Position numbers and translations under genes: made by a program. From contig NZ_CP077087.1 of NCBI RefSeq assembly GCF_014268495.2, positions 5,412,501-5,476,500 on the forward strand: a DNA stretch of 64,000 nt, in the 5' to 3' direction. This stretch comes from Pseudomonas monsensis. Lineage in GTDB: Bacteria > Pseudomonadota > Gammaproteobacteria > Pseudomonadales > Pseudomonadaceae. Below, piece after piece: positions 15,932 to 24,701 of this stretch. The first letter of the stretch is position 1; every line of letters starts with the position of its first letter. The notes beneath the pieces were generated by a model. The model was not told where the DNA came from and made no database searches. It was given only the letters and a program-made list of their open reading frames with translations.

Positions 15932-17962
15932 TTAAGCCTGTTCCAACGAGGTTTCAACACGGGTGGCACCGGCCGGGATCTTCCCTGCCGCGACCAGACG
16001 CTTGTGCTGCTCGGCTTCGATACGCTCGATCGTTTCAACCGGAACCATATAGCCCTGGTCGTCACGTGCAGCGTGGATCACGAAGTAGATGACGGTGCCG
16101 GCCAGGCTGGCGATCGCCAACCACCAGATGTGCCAGATCATCGCGAAACCGAAGACGGTCAACAGTGCGCCCATCACCACGCCAGTGGCGGTGTTGTTCG
16201 GCATGTGGATCGGCTCGTACTTGGCCGGACGCTGGTACGCAGTACCGTTTTCCTTGGCTTCGGTGAACGGGTCGATGCAGTCAGCCTTAGGCAGCACAGC
16301 GAAGTTGTAGAACGGAGGTGGCGACGAGGTCGACCATTCCAGGGTGTGTGCATTCCACGGGTCACCGTGATCGCAAACGTTCTCTGGCTTGTTACGGTCA
16401 CGCACGCTCACATAGAGCTGGATCAGCTGGCAGGCAATACCGACAGCGATCATCACCGCACCGAACATGGCAACGTACAGGTACGGTACCCACTCAGGGT
16501 TGGTGGTGGCATTCAGACGACGGGTCATGCCCATGAAGCCCAGTGCATAGAGCGGCATGAACGCGACGAAGAAGCCCGAGATCCAGAACCAGAACGCTGC
16601 TTTACCCCAGCCTTCGTGCAGCTTGAAGCCGAACGCTTTCGGGAAGTAGAACGCGAAACCAGCGATGTAACCGAATACCGCACCGCCGATGATCACGTTG
16701 TGGAAGTGCGCGATCACGAACAGGCTGTTGTGCAGCACAAAGTCAGCACCCGGGATGGCCAGCAGTACGCCGGTCATGCCGCCGATGGCGAAGGTCACCA
16801 TGAAGCCCAGGGTCCACATAACCTGGCTGGTGAAGCGCAGACGGCCCTGATAGATGGTGAACAGCCAGTTGAACAGCTTCACACCCGTCGGGATGGAAAT
16901 CAGCATCGTCGCCAGACCGAAGAAGGCGTTGACGCTCGCACCCGAACCCATGGTGAAGAAGTGGTGCAGCCAAACCATGAAGCCCAGTACCGAGATCGCG
17001 CCCGAGGCGTAGATCATCGAGTGGTGGCCGAACAGTTTCTTGCCGGTGAACGCCGAGATCACTTCCGAGAAGATGCCGAATGCCGGCAGGATCAGGATGT
17101 AAACCTCAGGGTGGCCCCAGGCCCAGAACAGGTTGACGTACATCATTGGATTGCCACCAAGTTCATTGGTGAAAATGTGGAAATCCATGTAACGGTCAAG
17201 GGTCAGCAGTGCCAGGGTCGCGGTCAGGATCGGGAACGAAGCCACGATCAGAACGTTTGCCCAGGTGCAGGTCCAGGTGAAGATCGGCATGTCCATCAGT
17301 TTCATGCCAGGGGTACGCATTTTCAGTACGGTCGCGAGGAAGTTAACCCCCGTCAGCGTCGTACCTAACCCGGATAGCTGTAGCGCCCAGATGTAGTAGT
17401 CCATACCCACGCCAGGGCTGTATTGCAGACCCGACAATGGTGGGTAGGCAACCCAACCGGTCTTGGCGAATTCGCCGACGCCCAGGGACAGGTTGATCAG
17501 CACAACGCCGGACACCAGCAGCCAGAAGCTCAGGGAGTTCAGGAACGGGAACGCAACGTCACGCGCGCCGATCTGCAGCGGCACTGCAAGGTTCATCAGG
17601 CCGGTGAAGAATGGCATCGCCATGAAGATGATCATGATCACACCGTGAGCGGTGAAGATCTGGTCATAGTGTTCAGGTGGCAGGTAGCCAGGCGAACCCT
17701 CGGTGGCCATGGCCAACTGGGTACGCATCATGATGGCGTCGGCAAAACCGCGCAGCAGCATGACCATGGCAACGATGATGTACATCACGCCGATTTTCTT
17801 GTGGTCGACCGAGGTCAACCACTCGGTCCACAAGTAGGTCCACTTCTTGAAGTAGGTGATTGCAGCGAACAGCGCCAGACCACCGAGGGCGATCATGGCG
17901 ATGGTCACCATCACGATCGGCTCGTGGAATGGGACTGCTTCCCAACTTAATTTACCAAACAT
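15932..17962 (-). CDS. cyoB: Cytochrome bo ubiquinol oxidase subunit I CyoB, 676 aa
   Basis: Catalytic subunit carrying low-spin haem b and the haem o3-CuB site, which reduces O2 to water and pumps protons. The hallmark haem-copper motif WGHPEVYILILPAFG (CuB histidine and cross-linked tyrosine) is present, as are the IYASGAISVLGFMVWLHHFF histidines and the haem-ligand region VIAHFHNVIIGG. Its length is typical of E. coli CyoB (663). The start lies 3 bases after cyoA. Confidence 0.97.
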   Translation of the reverse strand: MFGKLSWEAVPFHEPIVMVTIAMIALGGLALFAAITYFKKWTYLWTEWLTSVDHKKIGVMYIIVAMVMLLRGFADAIMMRTQLAMATEGSPGYLPPEHYDQIFTAHGVIMIIFMAMPFFTGLMNLAVPLQIGARDVAFPFLNSLSFWLLVSGVVLINLSLGVGEFAKTGWVAYPPLSGLQYSPGVGMDYYIWALQLSGLGTTLTGVNFLATVLKMRTPGMKLMDMPIFTWTCTWANVLIVASFPILTATLALLTLDRYMDFHIFTNELGGNPMMYVNLFWAWGHPEVYILILPAFGIFSEVISAFTGKKLFGHHSMIYASGAISVLGFMVWLHHFFTMGSGASVNAFFGLATMLISIPTGVKLFNWLFTIYQGRLRFTSQVMWTLGFMVTFAIGGMTGVLLAIPGADFVLHNSLFVIAHFHNVIIGGAVFGYIAGFAFYFPKAFGFKLHEGWGKAAFWFWISGFFVAFMPLYALGFMGMTRRLNATTNPEWVPYLYVAMFGAVMIAVGIACQLIQLYVSVRDRNKPENVCDHGDPWNAHTLEWSTSSPPPFYNFAVLPKADCIDPFTEAKENGTAYQRPAKYEPIHMPNNTATGVVMGALLTVFGFAMIWHIWWLAIASLAGTVIYFVIHAARDDQGYMVPVETIERIEAEQHKRLVAAGKIPAGATRVETSLEQA

Positions 17963-17965
17963 CGT

Positions 17966-18907
17966 TTACTCCTCTGCCCCGGCAGCTGAATGCGAACTCG
18001 AGTCAATTTCCGTGGCCGCCACTTCTTTCTCTTTCTTCTCGTGCTTCAGCGGCTTGCCCGGCTTCATACCTTCGTACTTGTCGACGATGATCTGGAACTG
18101 GTTCGGCGTGACCGAGGAGTAGAGCTCGACTGGGTTGTTCTGGCTCGGTTTGGCAAGGGCCGCATATTCAGCTTGATCAAGCTGTTTAGGTGACTTCTTG
18201 ACTTCACTTACCCAGGCGTCGAAATCTTCCTGAGTGGTGGAGATAGCCTTGAATTTCATACCGGTGAAACCCGCGCCGCTGTAGTTGGCGGAGATACCGT
18301 CCATTTCAGCGTTGCGGTCAGCGATCAGGTGCAGCTTGGTCTGCATGCCCGCCATCGCATAGATCTGGCCGCCCAGACCCGGGATGAAGAACGAGTTCAT
18401 CACAGCGTCAGAGGTGATCTTGAAGTTGATTGGCGTGTGCGCCGGGAACACGATCTTGTTGACCGTGGCAATGCCTTGTTCCGGGTAGATGAACAGCCAC
18501 TTCCAGTCCAGCGCAACGACTTCGATGGTCACTGGCTTGACGTCGGATTGAATTGGACGATACGGGTCCAGTTCGTGGGTCGAAATGTAGGTGATGTAAC
18601 CCAGGGCAATGATGATCAGGACCGGAATGGTCCAGACTGCCACTTCGATTTTGGTCGAGTGCGACCATTTCGGGGTGTACACGGCGTTCTTGTTGGACGC
18701 GCGGTACTTCCAGGCGAACAGGAAGGTCATGACGATAACCGGCACAACGACCAACAGCATCAGCAGCGTGGCGGTGATGATCAGGTTGCGCTGTTCCAGG
18801 CCGACCTGGCCCGTTGGATTGAGCAAGGTCATGTTGCAGCCTCCCAGCAACAACGTGCCGAGCAGCGGCACTAGGCCTAGTAATCTGGGGTACCTGTTTT
18901 TACTCAT
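17966..18907 (-). CDS. cyoA: Cytochrome bo ubiquinol oxidase subunit II CyoA, 313 aa
   Basis: Lipoprotein subunit II. ATG 18907 has AGAGGT upstream and gives a signal peptide with lipobox LLLGGC (Cys about residue 24); the longer ORF to 18961 is rejected. Two membrane helices (about 45-70 and 88-108) precede a cupredoxin-like periplasmic domain with DWKWLFIYPEQGIATVN and FFIPGLGGQIYAMAGM. It lacks the CuA ligands, as expected for a quinol oxidase. It is first in the cyoABCDE operon. Confidence 0.96.
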   Translation of the reverse strand: MSKNRYPRLLGLVPLLGTLLLGGCNMTLLNPTGQVGLEQRNLIITATLLMLLVVVPVIVMTFLFAWKYRASNKNAVYTPKWSHSTKIEVAVWTIPVLIIIALGYITYISTHELDPYRPIQSDVKPVTIEVVALDWKWLFIYPEQGIATVNKIVFPAHTPINFKITSDAVMNSFFIPGLGGQIYAMAGMQTKLHLIADRNAEMDGISANYSGAGFTGMKFKAISTTQEDFDAWVSEVKKSPKQLDQAEYAALAKPSQNNPVELYSSVTPNQFQIIVDKYEGMKPGKPLKHEKKEKEVAATEIDSSSHSAAGAEE

Positions 18908-19661
18908 CTCACGACCTCTAAAGCAGCTTGCGCAATGCAGTTGGGTTTTGATCGCCAACACTTCACCCTGCCAAGGGTTGGCATTTTCTTTGGATTGAAT
19001 AAGGGCCGCCCGTCGCGCGTCAGACGCTCGACAAAACCTTGGGACAGCGGTCAGTTCTTATTCGAATTCGTGGTCAAAGGCCTTGTTACAGACCAATTCC
19101 ATTTGGTGCGGAAAGTTGGAAGGCACCGACACCTGGGTGTCTCAAAAGCCTTTCGGCCTGCTCGACACCCGACTTCCTGTCCAGTTCCTTAATAAAGGTT
19201 GAACAGTGCCGGGAATTCAATGCGGGCGATTGTAGATAGGTAGCGCCCTATACACCATGTCTTATCCCGAAATAATTTTTATCGCTCAGAGCAACAATCA
19301 ATCACCGTTTTTGCAAAAGTTCCGCATCTTATCGAAATCAATTCTCAACAAAAACACCAAAAAATGTAGGTCTATCCACCTCAGTTCAGACAGCTCTGAA
19401 CGCTTTCTCCCAGCACCGAATCGGCGCAAAGCCCGATATTCAAAGGCCTCTGGCCATCTCCCGGAGCTTGTTAAAACTGCCTGATCTGGCACACACGTGC
19501 AAAACCAGAAAAATACCGAAACAGACCAATCCTTTTTTGTAACATTACGCCATTCCGTGTCGTTCAATCGGCTTGCGACACGCTCTGTGTGACAACATGT
19601 CGCACACCTGTCGCACCCATCCTTGCCATTCGTCACGGTGATTTCACAAACACTCTGAAAT
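18908..19661. other. Long non-coding gap upstream of cyoA
   Basis: About 750 bases lie between the cyoA start and the dsbB terminator. They are AT-richer than the neighbours and contain only short ORFs with no start signal or recognisable family. The cyo promoter must be here, but I could not assign it with confidence. A long 5' leader or a small RNA gene is possible; nothing in the bases proves it. Confidence 0.5.
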
Positions 19662-19701
19662 GCAAAACGCCCCGATGAGCTGATCCGCAAATCGGGGCGT
19701 T
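19662..19701 (-). terminator. Terminator after dsbB
   Basis: A 13-base perfect stem AAAACGCCCCGAT with its complement and a 14-base loop, 33 bases past the dsbB stop. The A run and T run at the outer edges mean it could also stop transcripts from the left. Confidence 0.88.
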
Positions 19702-19733
19702 TTCTGTATCGGCCAATCCGCCGAAGAGTTGAC

Positions 19734-20243
19734 TCAGCGCAGTGTTTTTCGGTTACGCGAGGTCAGCAGCGGCACCAGGATCACCACCAGCACGAATGCC
19801 AGCAGTGCCCATTGCGCCAGCGACAGACCGAGAATCGGCGGGTACGGCGTCGAGCAGAAACCGTCGACCTGGAAGCCCAGCGGGAAGATCTTCGCCAGCG
19901 GCAGGTCATCGACAATCGGCTGCAGCACATCAATGCCGCAACTCACTGCCGGATAGAACTGGGTGTAGACGTGATGCCCGGCAACACCGGCGCCGGCAAT
20001 CGCGCAAATGACCACCAGCACTTCGAACACGGTGATGCTGCGGCGGCTGCGCATGGCCGCGCCAACGAAGGCGAACAGCGCGATCAGCAGCAGTGCATAA
20101 CGCTGCAGGATGCACAGCGGACACGGTGCCTCACCCAACACAATCTGCATGTACAGCGCACCGCCGATCAGTGCCAGGCAGATAATCCCCAGCAGCACCA
20201 GAAAGCGCCGCTCACGTCCCAGTCGAATCGTTTCCTCGCTCAT
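19734..20243 (-). CDS. dsbB: Disulfide bond formation protein DsbB, 169 aa
   Basis: Inner-membrane quinone-linked oxidase that re-oxidises DsbA. Four membrane helices are visible. The first periplasmic loop has the CPLC pair (EAPCPLCILQRYALL, about C41/C44). The second loop contains the other Cys pair (VSCGID and DGFCSTPYP). Its length fits the family. It is followed by a strong terminator. Gene order beside the cyo operon is common in Pseudomonas. Confidence 0.93.
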   Translation of the reverse strand: MSEETIRLGRERRFLVLLGIICLALIGGALYMQIVLGEAPCPLCILQRYALLLIALFAFVGAAMRSRRSITVFEVLVVICAIAGAGVAGHHVYTQFYPAVSCGIDVLQPIVDDLPLAKIFPLGFQVDGFCSTPYPPILGLSLAQWALLAFVLVVILVPLLTSRNRKTLR

Positions 20244-20268
20244 CGCGTTTCCCTTGTATGTCCATGGT

Positions 20269-20829
20269 TCAGCTGGCCGGCGGCTGCGCTTGCAGTTGCG
20301 CCATCAGGCTGATGTTGTCTTCGATATGCCAATTGGCCGCGATGCGACCGTTGTCGATCTGATAGATATCGGTTGCCCGGAAGTCTACACGCTGGCCCTG
20401 CCCTTTGAGAGCCTTGAACGTGCCGCTGAAGTGCCCGCGAAAGTGCAGATGCACCACCACGCGGTCTCCGGCGATGATCATTTGTTCGATCTCGCAGCTC
20501 AGGTCCGGCACCGCCGTACGAAAGAACTTCGACGCCAGCAACGGTCCGGTCGGTCCCTGCACCCGGCCTTCGGGCGGTGTCTTGTCGACAAATTGCGGCG
20601 ACAAGGCTGCCGTGGCCAGGGCCTCTTCACCGGAATTCCAGAAACTGCCATAGCGCCGTGCGGCCAGTTCCATGGCTTCTACCTGTGCCTTGGACAGGCT
20701 CTGATCGACGATCAGGGTCTGCGGTTTTATCAGGGCAGATTCGGCAAAAGCAAAAGGGCTGGCCAGCAACGCGGCCGAAAGACCGATGGCTGCGAAGCTG
20801 AAACGACGAGCGAAGATGAAGTGCGACAT
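20269..20829 (-). CDS. Exported SnoaL-like (ester cyclase family) protein, 186 aa
   Basis: Signal peptide at residues 1-30 (FSFAAIGLSAALLASPFAFA-ES). The mature domain, about residues 45-180, has the SnoaL/NTF2-like pattern: YGSFWNSGEEALATAALSPQFVD, GPLLASKFFRTAVPDLSCEIEQMI and VVVHLHFRGHFSGTF...DIYQIDNGRIAANWHIED. SnoaL-like proteins include polyketide cyclases and many uncharacterised enzymes; the substrate is unknown. AGGAT lies just upstream of the start. It may be co-transcribed with dsbB 25 bases downstream. Confidence 0.75.
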   Translation of the reverse strand: MSHFIFARRFSFAAIGLSAALLASPFAFAESALIKPQTLIVDQSLSKAQVEAMELAARRYGSFWNSGEEALATAALSPQFVDKTPPEGRVQGPTGPLLASKFFRTAVPDLSCEIEQMIIAGDRVVVHLHFRGHFSGTFKALKGQGQRVDFRATDIYQIDNGRIAANWHIEDNISLMAQLQAQPPAS

Positions 20830-20955
20830 GGGGCGATCCTGATCAGGTCAACGAACGAGCGCCTATCATCAGCATCGGGGAATAAACGATAAACCGGTTA
20901 AGAAACGATTAACCTTTAAACAGAATTTAATAATCAGGACCGCATAACGGCCAAT

Positions 20956-21040
20956 CGCGGGCAAGCCCGCTCCCACAGGTCTGGCATCGTTCACAGATGC
21001 TGTGTACGACATAAATCCTGTGGGAGCGGGCTTGCCCGCG
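20956..21040. repeat. REP inverted pair
   Basis: Inverted arms CGCGGGCAAGCCCGCTCCCA and its complement, separated by about 37 bases. This is a different REP subtype from the GAGCAGGCTCGC type at 4482-4570. It lies downstream of hmp. Confidence 0.85.
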
Positions 21041-21064
21041 ATGCAGACGACTCGGTCTCAGGAG

Positions 21065-22246
21065 TTATTCCAAAGCAGCAGCCGGCCCGAAGAACTCATA
21101 CCGGCTCTGCTGCTCCGGCACGCCCAGCGCTTTCAGATGGCGCTTGATCGCCCCCATAAAACCCTTCGGCCCAAGAAAGTAAGCGTCGACATCCCGTTGC
21201 GCTGGCAGCCACTCGCCCAACTGCTCCTGAGTCAACATCCCGACCTTGTCCGCCGCCGGACTGACGCCGTCGTCTTCGGCATAGCAATAAAACCGCTTGA
21301 GTTGCGGATGCCGCGCCGCCAACCCGTCGATCCAGTCGCGGAACGCATGCACGCTGCCATTGCGCGCGCAGTGGATAAAGTGCACCGGCCGCTCGCTCTC
21401 CAGCGCCGCTTCGAGCATCGCCAGCGTCGGCGTGATGCCCACGCCGCCACTGATCAACACCAGCGGTTTATCGCTGGCAGTCAGGGTGAATTCGCCCGAT
21501 GGCGGGAACAGCTGAATGCTCGAGCCGACGTGCAAGTGATCGTGCAAGTGGTTGGAGGCGCGACCACCCGGTTCGCGTTTAACGCTGATGCGGTACTGAC
21601 CGTTGTTCGCCAGCGCCGACAGCGAATAATTGCGGCGGACTTCTTCGCCGTCGAGGATCAGCTTCATGCCGATGTACTGACCCGGTTCAGCCGCAAGGAT
21701 CGGGCCTTTGTCGGCCGGTTCGAAGTAGAAGGAAACGATTTCCGCACTTTCTTCGACCTTCGCCGCCACGATGAACTCACGCGCCCCGCGCCAGCCGCCG
21801 ACAGCTTGCTCTTTCTGATCGTAGATGGCGGTTTCGGCGCCGATCAGGATCTCGGCCAACTGACCGTACGCCGCCCCCCACGCACTCATCACCTCGGGCG
21901 TGGCGATCTCATCGCCGAGCACTTCGGAAATGGCGCGCAGCAAGCAGGTGCCGACAATCGGGTAGTGCTCCGGCAGGATTTGCAGGGCCACGTGCTTGTT
22001 GATGATCTTCGCCACCAGATCGCCCAATTGGTCGAGCTGGTCGATGTGGCGCGCGTACATCAGCACACCGTTGGCCAAGGCACGCGGTTGATCACCGCTG
22101 GCCTGGTGCGCCTGGTTGAACAGCGGACGGACTTCGGGGTATTCGGAGAGCATCATGCGATAGAAATGCGTGATCAGCGCCTCACCACCGCTTTCGAGCA
22201 GAGGCACAGTGGATTTGACGATGGCACGATCCTGGACGCTAAGCAT
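21065..22246 (-). CDS. hmp: Flavohaemoglobin / nitric oxide dioxygenase, 393 aa
   Basis: Oxidises NO to nitrate using O2 and NAD(P)H. It has an N-terminal globin domain (about 1-140) with the proximal histidine at H85 (INKHVALQILPEHYPIVG), then an FAD domain with RNYSLSA, and an NAD domain with GGVGITPTLAMLEAAL. It ends in the family C-terminal YEFFGPA. The start at 22246 has AGGAG 9 bases upstream; the longer ORF to 22360 runs into the regulatory region. The upstream region shows a sigma54-type promoter and three NorR-type boxes, so induction by NO through the divergent NorR is likely. Confidence 0.95.
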   Translation of the reverse strand: MLSVQDRAIVKSTVPLLESGGEALITHFYRMMLSEYPEVRPLFNQAHQASGDQPRALANGVLMYARHIDQLDQLGDLVAKIINKHVALQILPEHYPIVGTCLLRAISEVLGDEIATPEVMSAWGAAYGQLAEILIGAETAIYDQKEQAVGGWRGAREFIVAAKVEESAEIVSFYFEPADKGPILAAEPGQYIGMKLILDGEEVRRNYSLSALANNGQYRISVKREPGGRASNHLHDHLHVGSSIQLFPPSGEFTLTASDKPLVLISGGVGITPTLAMLEAALESERPVHFIHCARNGSVHAFRDWIDGLAARHPQLKRFYCYAEDDGVSPAADKVGMLTQEQLGEWLPAQRDVDAYFLGPKGFMGAIKRHLKALGVPEQQSRYEFFGPAAALE

Positions 22247-22288
22247 AAGAGTGACTCCTGAGCTTTTTTGATAAGTTGCCTTAGGCTT

Positions 22289-22305
22289 ATCAGTTTTCGT
22301 GCCAG
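22289..22305 (-). promoter_or_regulatory. Candidate sigma54 promoter of hmp
   Basis: Read on the minus strand the bases are CTGGCACGAAAACTGAT. The -24 half matches TGGCACG exactly; the -12 half is CTGAT against TTGCW, with the correct spacing. Transcription would start near 22277, about 30 bases before the hmp start codon. Confidence 0.65.
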
Positions 22306-22345
22306 ATATTTTATTCATACAAATCAATGATTTAAAAAACACGTA

Positions 22346-22401
22346 GTCATTTCGACACAAAGACCTTTATAGTCATCCCGACTACATCTTGTCTCTTTGA
22401 C
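22346..22401. promoter_or_regulatory. Three NorR-type boxes (GT-N7-AC)
   Basis: GTCATTTCGAC (22346-22356), GTCATCCCGAC (22372-22382) and GTCTCTTTGAC (22391-22401) all fit the GT-N7-AC core described for NorR enhancers. Starts are 26 and 19 bases apart. They lie about 70-125 bases upstream of the predicted hmp start site and just in front of norR, so they could activate hmp and repress norR. Confidence 0.7.
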
Positions 22402-22410
22402 TACATCACC

Positions 22411-23970
22411 ATGTCTGCCAAATCCCTGCTCACCGCGCTGCTGCCTTTAGTCTCCGATCTGTCCCGCGAACTGCCCGAGGGCGAGCGCTATCGACGCCTG
22501 CTCCAGGCCATGCGCGCCCTCCTGCCGTGCGATGCCGCCGCATTGTTGCGCCTGGAAGGTGAATCGCTGGTGCCGCTGGCGGTGGACGGCTTGAGTACCG
22601 ACACCCTGGGCCGGCGCTTCAAAGTCAGCGAGCACCCGCGCTTTGAAATTCTGCTGGCCGGCGCCGGGCCGACACGGTTCGCCGCCGACAGCGATTTGCC
22701 TGATCCTTATGACGGCCTGGTCGAAGGCCTCGCCGATCACCTCGAAGTCCACGACTGCCTCGGGTGCCCGCTGTTCGTCGATGAAAAACTCTGGGGCCTG
22801 ATCACCCTTGACGCCCTCGATCCCGAGCGTTTCGAGCCGATCGAACTCGACGTCCTGCAAGCCTTTGCCAGCCTCGCCTCAGCCACGGTCAACGCCGCCG
22901 AGCGCATCGAACGCCTGGCCGTCCGCGCCGAAGACGAACACCAGCGCGCCGAGGTCTATCGCCAGGCCAGCGGCCAGCAGCACCGCGAAATGATCGGTCA
23001 GAGCAAGGCGCTCAAGAAATTGGTGGAAGAAATCAACCTGGTCGGCGGCAGCGATCTGACCGTGTTGATCACTGGCGAAACCGGGGTCGGCAAGGAATTG
23101 GTCGCCCAAGCCATCCACGCCGCGTCACCGCGCGCCGACCAACCGATTATCAGCCTCAACTGCGCCGCGCTGCCCGACACGCTGGTCGAGAGCGAACTGT
23201 TCGGCCACGTGCGCGGCGCCTTCACCGGCGCCACCAGCGACCGTCGCGGCAAGTTCGAACTGGCCAATGGCGGCACACTGTTTCTCGATGAAGTCGGCGA
23301 GTTGTCGCTGACCGTGCAGGCCAAGTTGTTGCGCGTGTTACAGAGCGGCCAGTTACAGCGGCTGGGTTCGGACAAGGAACATCAGGTCGATGTACGCCTG
23401 ATCGCCGCGACCAACCGCGACCTGGCCGAAGAAGTGCGCAGCGGTCGTTATCGCGCCGACTTCTACCATCGCTTGAGCGTGTACCCACTGCGGGTGCCGG
23501 CATTGCGCGATCGCGGGCGTGATGTGTTGTTGCTCAGCGGCTTTTTTCTGGAACAGAACCGCTCGCGCATGGGCCTCAACAGCCTGCGCCTGAGCAGCGA
23601 CGCCCAGGAAGCGTTGCTCGCCTACACTTGGCCGGGCAACGTGCGCGAACTGGAACACTTGATCGGTCGCAGCGCGCTGAAGGCCTTGGGCAACTGCAAA
23701 GTGCGGCCGAAGATCCTCAGCCTCAGTGCGGCAGATCTGGATCTGCCGCGTGAGGTTGTGGATAACTCGGTTGAGCCGGTTGCCGGTGTCGTGGCTGAGA
23801 TGCCGCTGATCAGCGGGGATCTGCGCAGTGCTACCGAGCAGTATCAGCGGCGTTTGATCAGTGCGGCGCTGGAACGCAATCAGGATAACTGGGCGAGTGC
23901 GGCGCGGGAGTTGGGGCTGGATCGGGCGAACTTGGGCCGCATGGCTAAACGTCTGGGGATGAAGAGCTAA
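22411..23970 (+). CDS. norR: NO-responsive sigma54 activator NorR, 519 aa
   Basis: N-terminal GAF domain (about 1-180) retaining residues that correspond to the NO-sensing iron site of E. coli NorR: R77, D98, D101, H114 and C116. The AAA+ domain (about 192-430) has Walker A GETGVGKE (222-229) and the sigma54-contacting GAFTGA loop (269-274). The C-terminal Fis-type helix-turn-helix ends the protein (about 480-519). It is divergent from hmp, with the enhancer boxes between them. In some Pseudomonas this protein is called FhpR for its control of flavohaemoglobin. Confidence 0.93.
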   Translation: MSAKSLLTALLPLVSDLSRELPEGERYRRLLQAMRALLPCDAAALLRLEGESLVPLAVDGLSTDTLGRRFKVSEHPRFEILLAGAGPTRFAADSDLPDPYDGLVEGLADHLEVHDCLGCPLFVDEKLWGLITLDALDPERFEPIELDVLQAFASLASATVNAAERIERLAVRAEDEHQRAEVYRQASGQQHREMIGQSKALKKLVEEINLVGGSDLTVLITGETGVGKELVAQAIHAASPRADQPIISLNCAALPDTLVESELFGHVRGAFTGATSDRRGKFELANGGTLFLDEVGELSLTVQAKLLRVLQSGQLQRLGSDKEHQVDVRLIAATNRDLAEEVRSGRYRADFYHRLSVYPLRVPALRDRGRDVLLLSGFFLEQNRSRMGLNSLRLSSDAQEALLAYTWPGNVRELEHLIGRSALKALGNCKVRPKILSLSAADLDLPREVVDNSVEPVAGVVAEMPLISGDLRSATEQYQRRLISAALERNQDNWASAARELGLDRANLGRMAKRLGMKS

Positions 23971-23974
23971 AAGC

Positions 23975-24558
23975 ACCCTCACCCTAGCCCTCTCCCCGAG
24001 GGAGAGGGGACCGACCGAGGTGTTTTGCGTAATACGCCGACCTGAAACATCGAGTCGATTATGGATTCGGCAGCGCAGGTTCAGGTCGGTGAATTACTAC
24101 AATATCCCCCAATCGCCCCCCTCTCCCTCCGGGAGGAGCGAGAGGGGACTGACCGAGGTGTTTTGCGCCATACGCCGACCTGAAACATCGAGTCGATTAC
24201 GGATTCGGCAGAGCAGGTTCAGGTCGGTGAGTTACTACAATATCCCCCAATGGCCCCCTCTCCCTCCGGGAGGAGCGAGAGGGGACTGACCGAGGTGTTT
24301 TGCGCCATACGCCGACCTGAAACATCGAGTCGATTATGGATTCGGCAGAGCAGGTTCAGGTCGGTGAATTACTACAATATCCCCCAATCGGCCCCTTCTC
24401 CCGGAGGGGGAGCGGACTGATCGAGGTGTTTTGCGCCATACGCCGACCTGAGACATCGAGTCGATTATGGATTCGGCAGAGCAGGTTCAGGTCGGTGAAT
24501 TACTACAATATCCCCCAATCGGCCCCCTCTCCCTCCGGGAGAGGGCTGGGGTGAGGGG
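23975..24558. repeat. Fourfold tandem repeat of the intergenic element (131-138 bp unit)
   Basis: Four units begin with GAGGTGTTTTGCG at 24017, 24155, 24292 and 24423. Each contains an inner inverted pair (CCGACCTGAA ... TTCAGGTCGG) and a CCCTCTCCCTCCGGGAG-type palindrome. The whole array is bounded by CCCTCACCCTAGCCCTCTCCC-like and GGGAGAGGGCTGGGGTGAGGG-like inverted ends. Units differ by few bases, so expansion looks recent. Short ORFs through it are repeat artefacts. Confidence 0.9.
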
Positions 24559-24701
24559 CAGTGATCGAGAGAACAGCGATCAACCCAGGCCGACTACCCG
24601 ACAACTAACCTAAAGCCCAACCTTTTGACGCCGATAACCCGGCATCAATAGTTTCTGGCGATTTGCCCCTCGCCCATCACCTTTTTCCACAGAAGGTTTA
24701 T

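Noticed and set aside
19298..19690. Minus-strand ORF of 130 residues in the gap between cyoA and dsbB
   Set aside because: No ribosome-binding site; runs through the dsbB terminator; cysteine and arginine scatter with no domain pattern.
24020..24554. Plus-strand ORFs of 89 and 72 residues within the repeat behind norR
   Set aside because: They follow the tandem unit and share its repeated peptide; no start signal.
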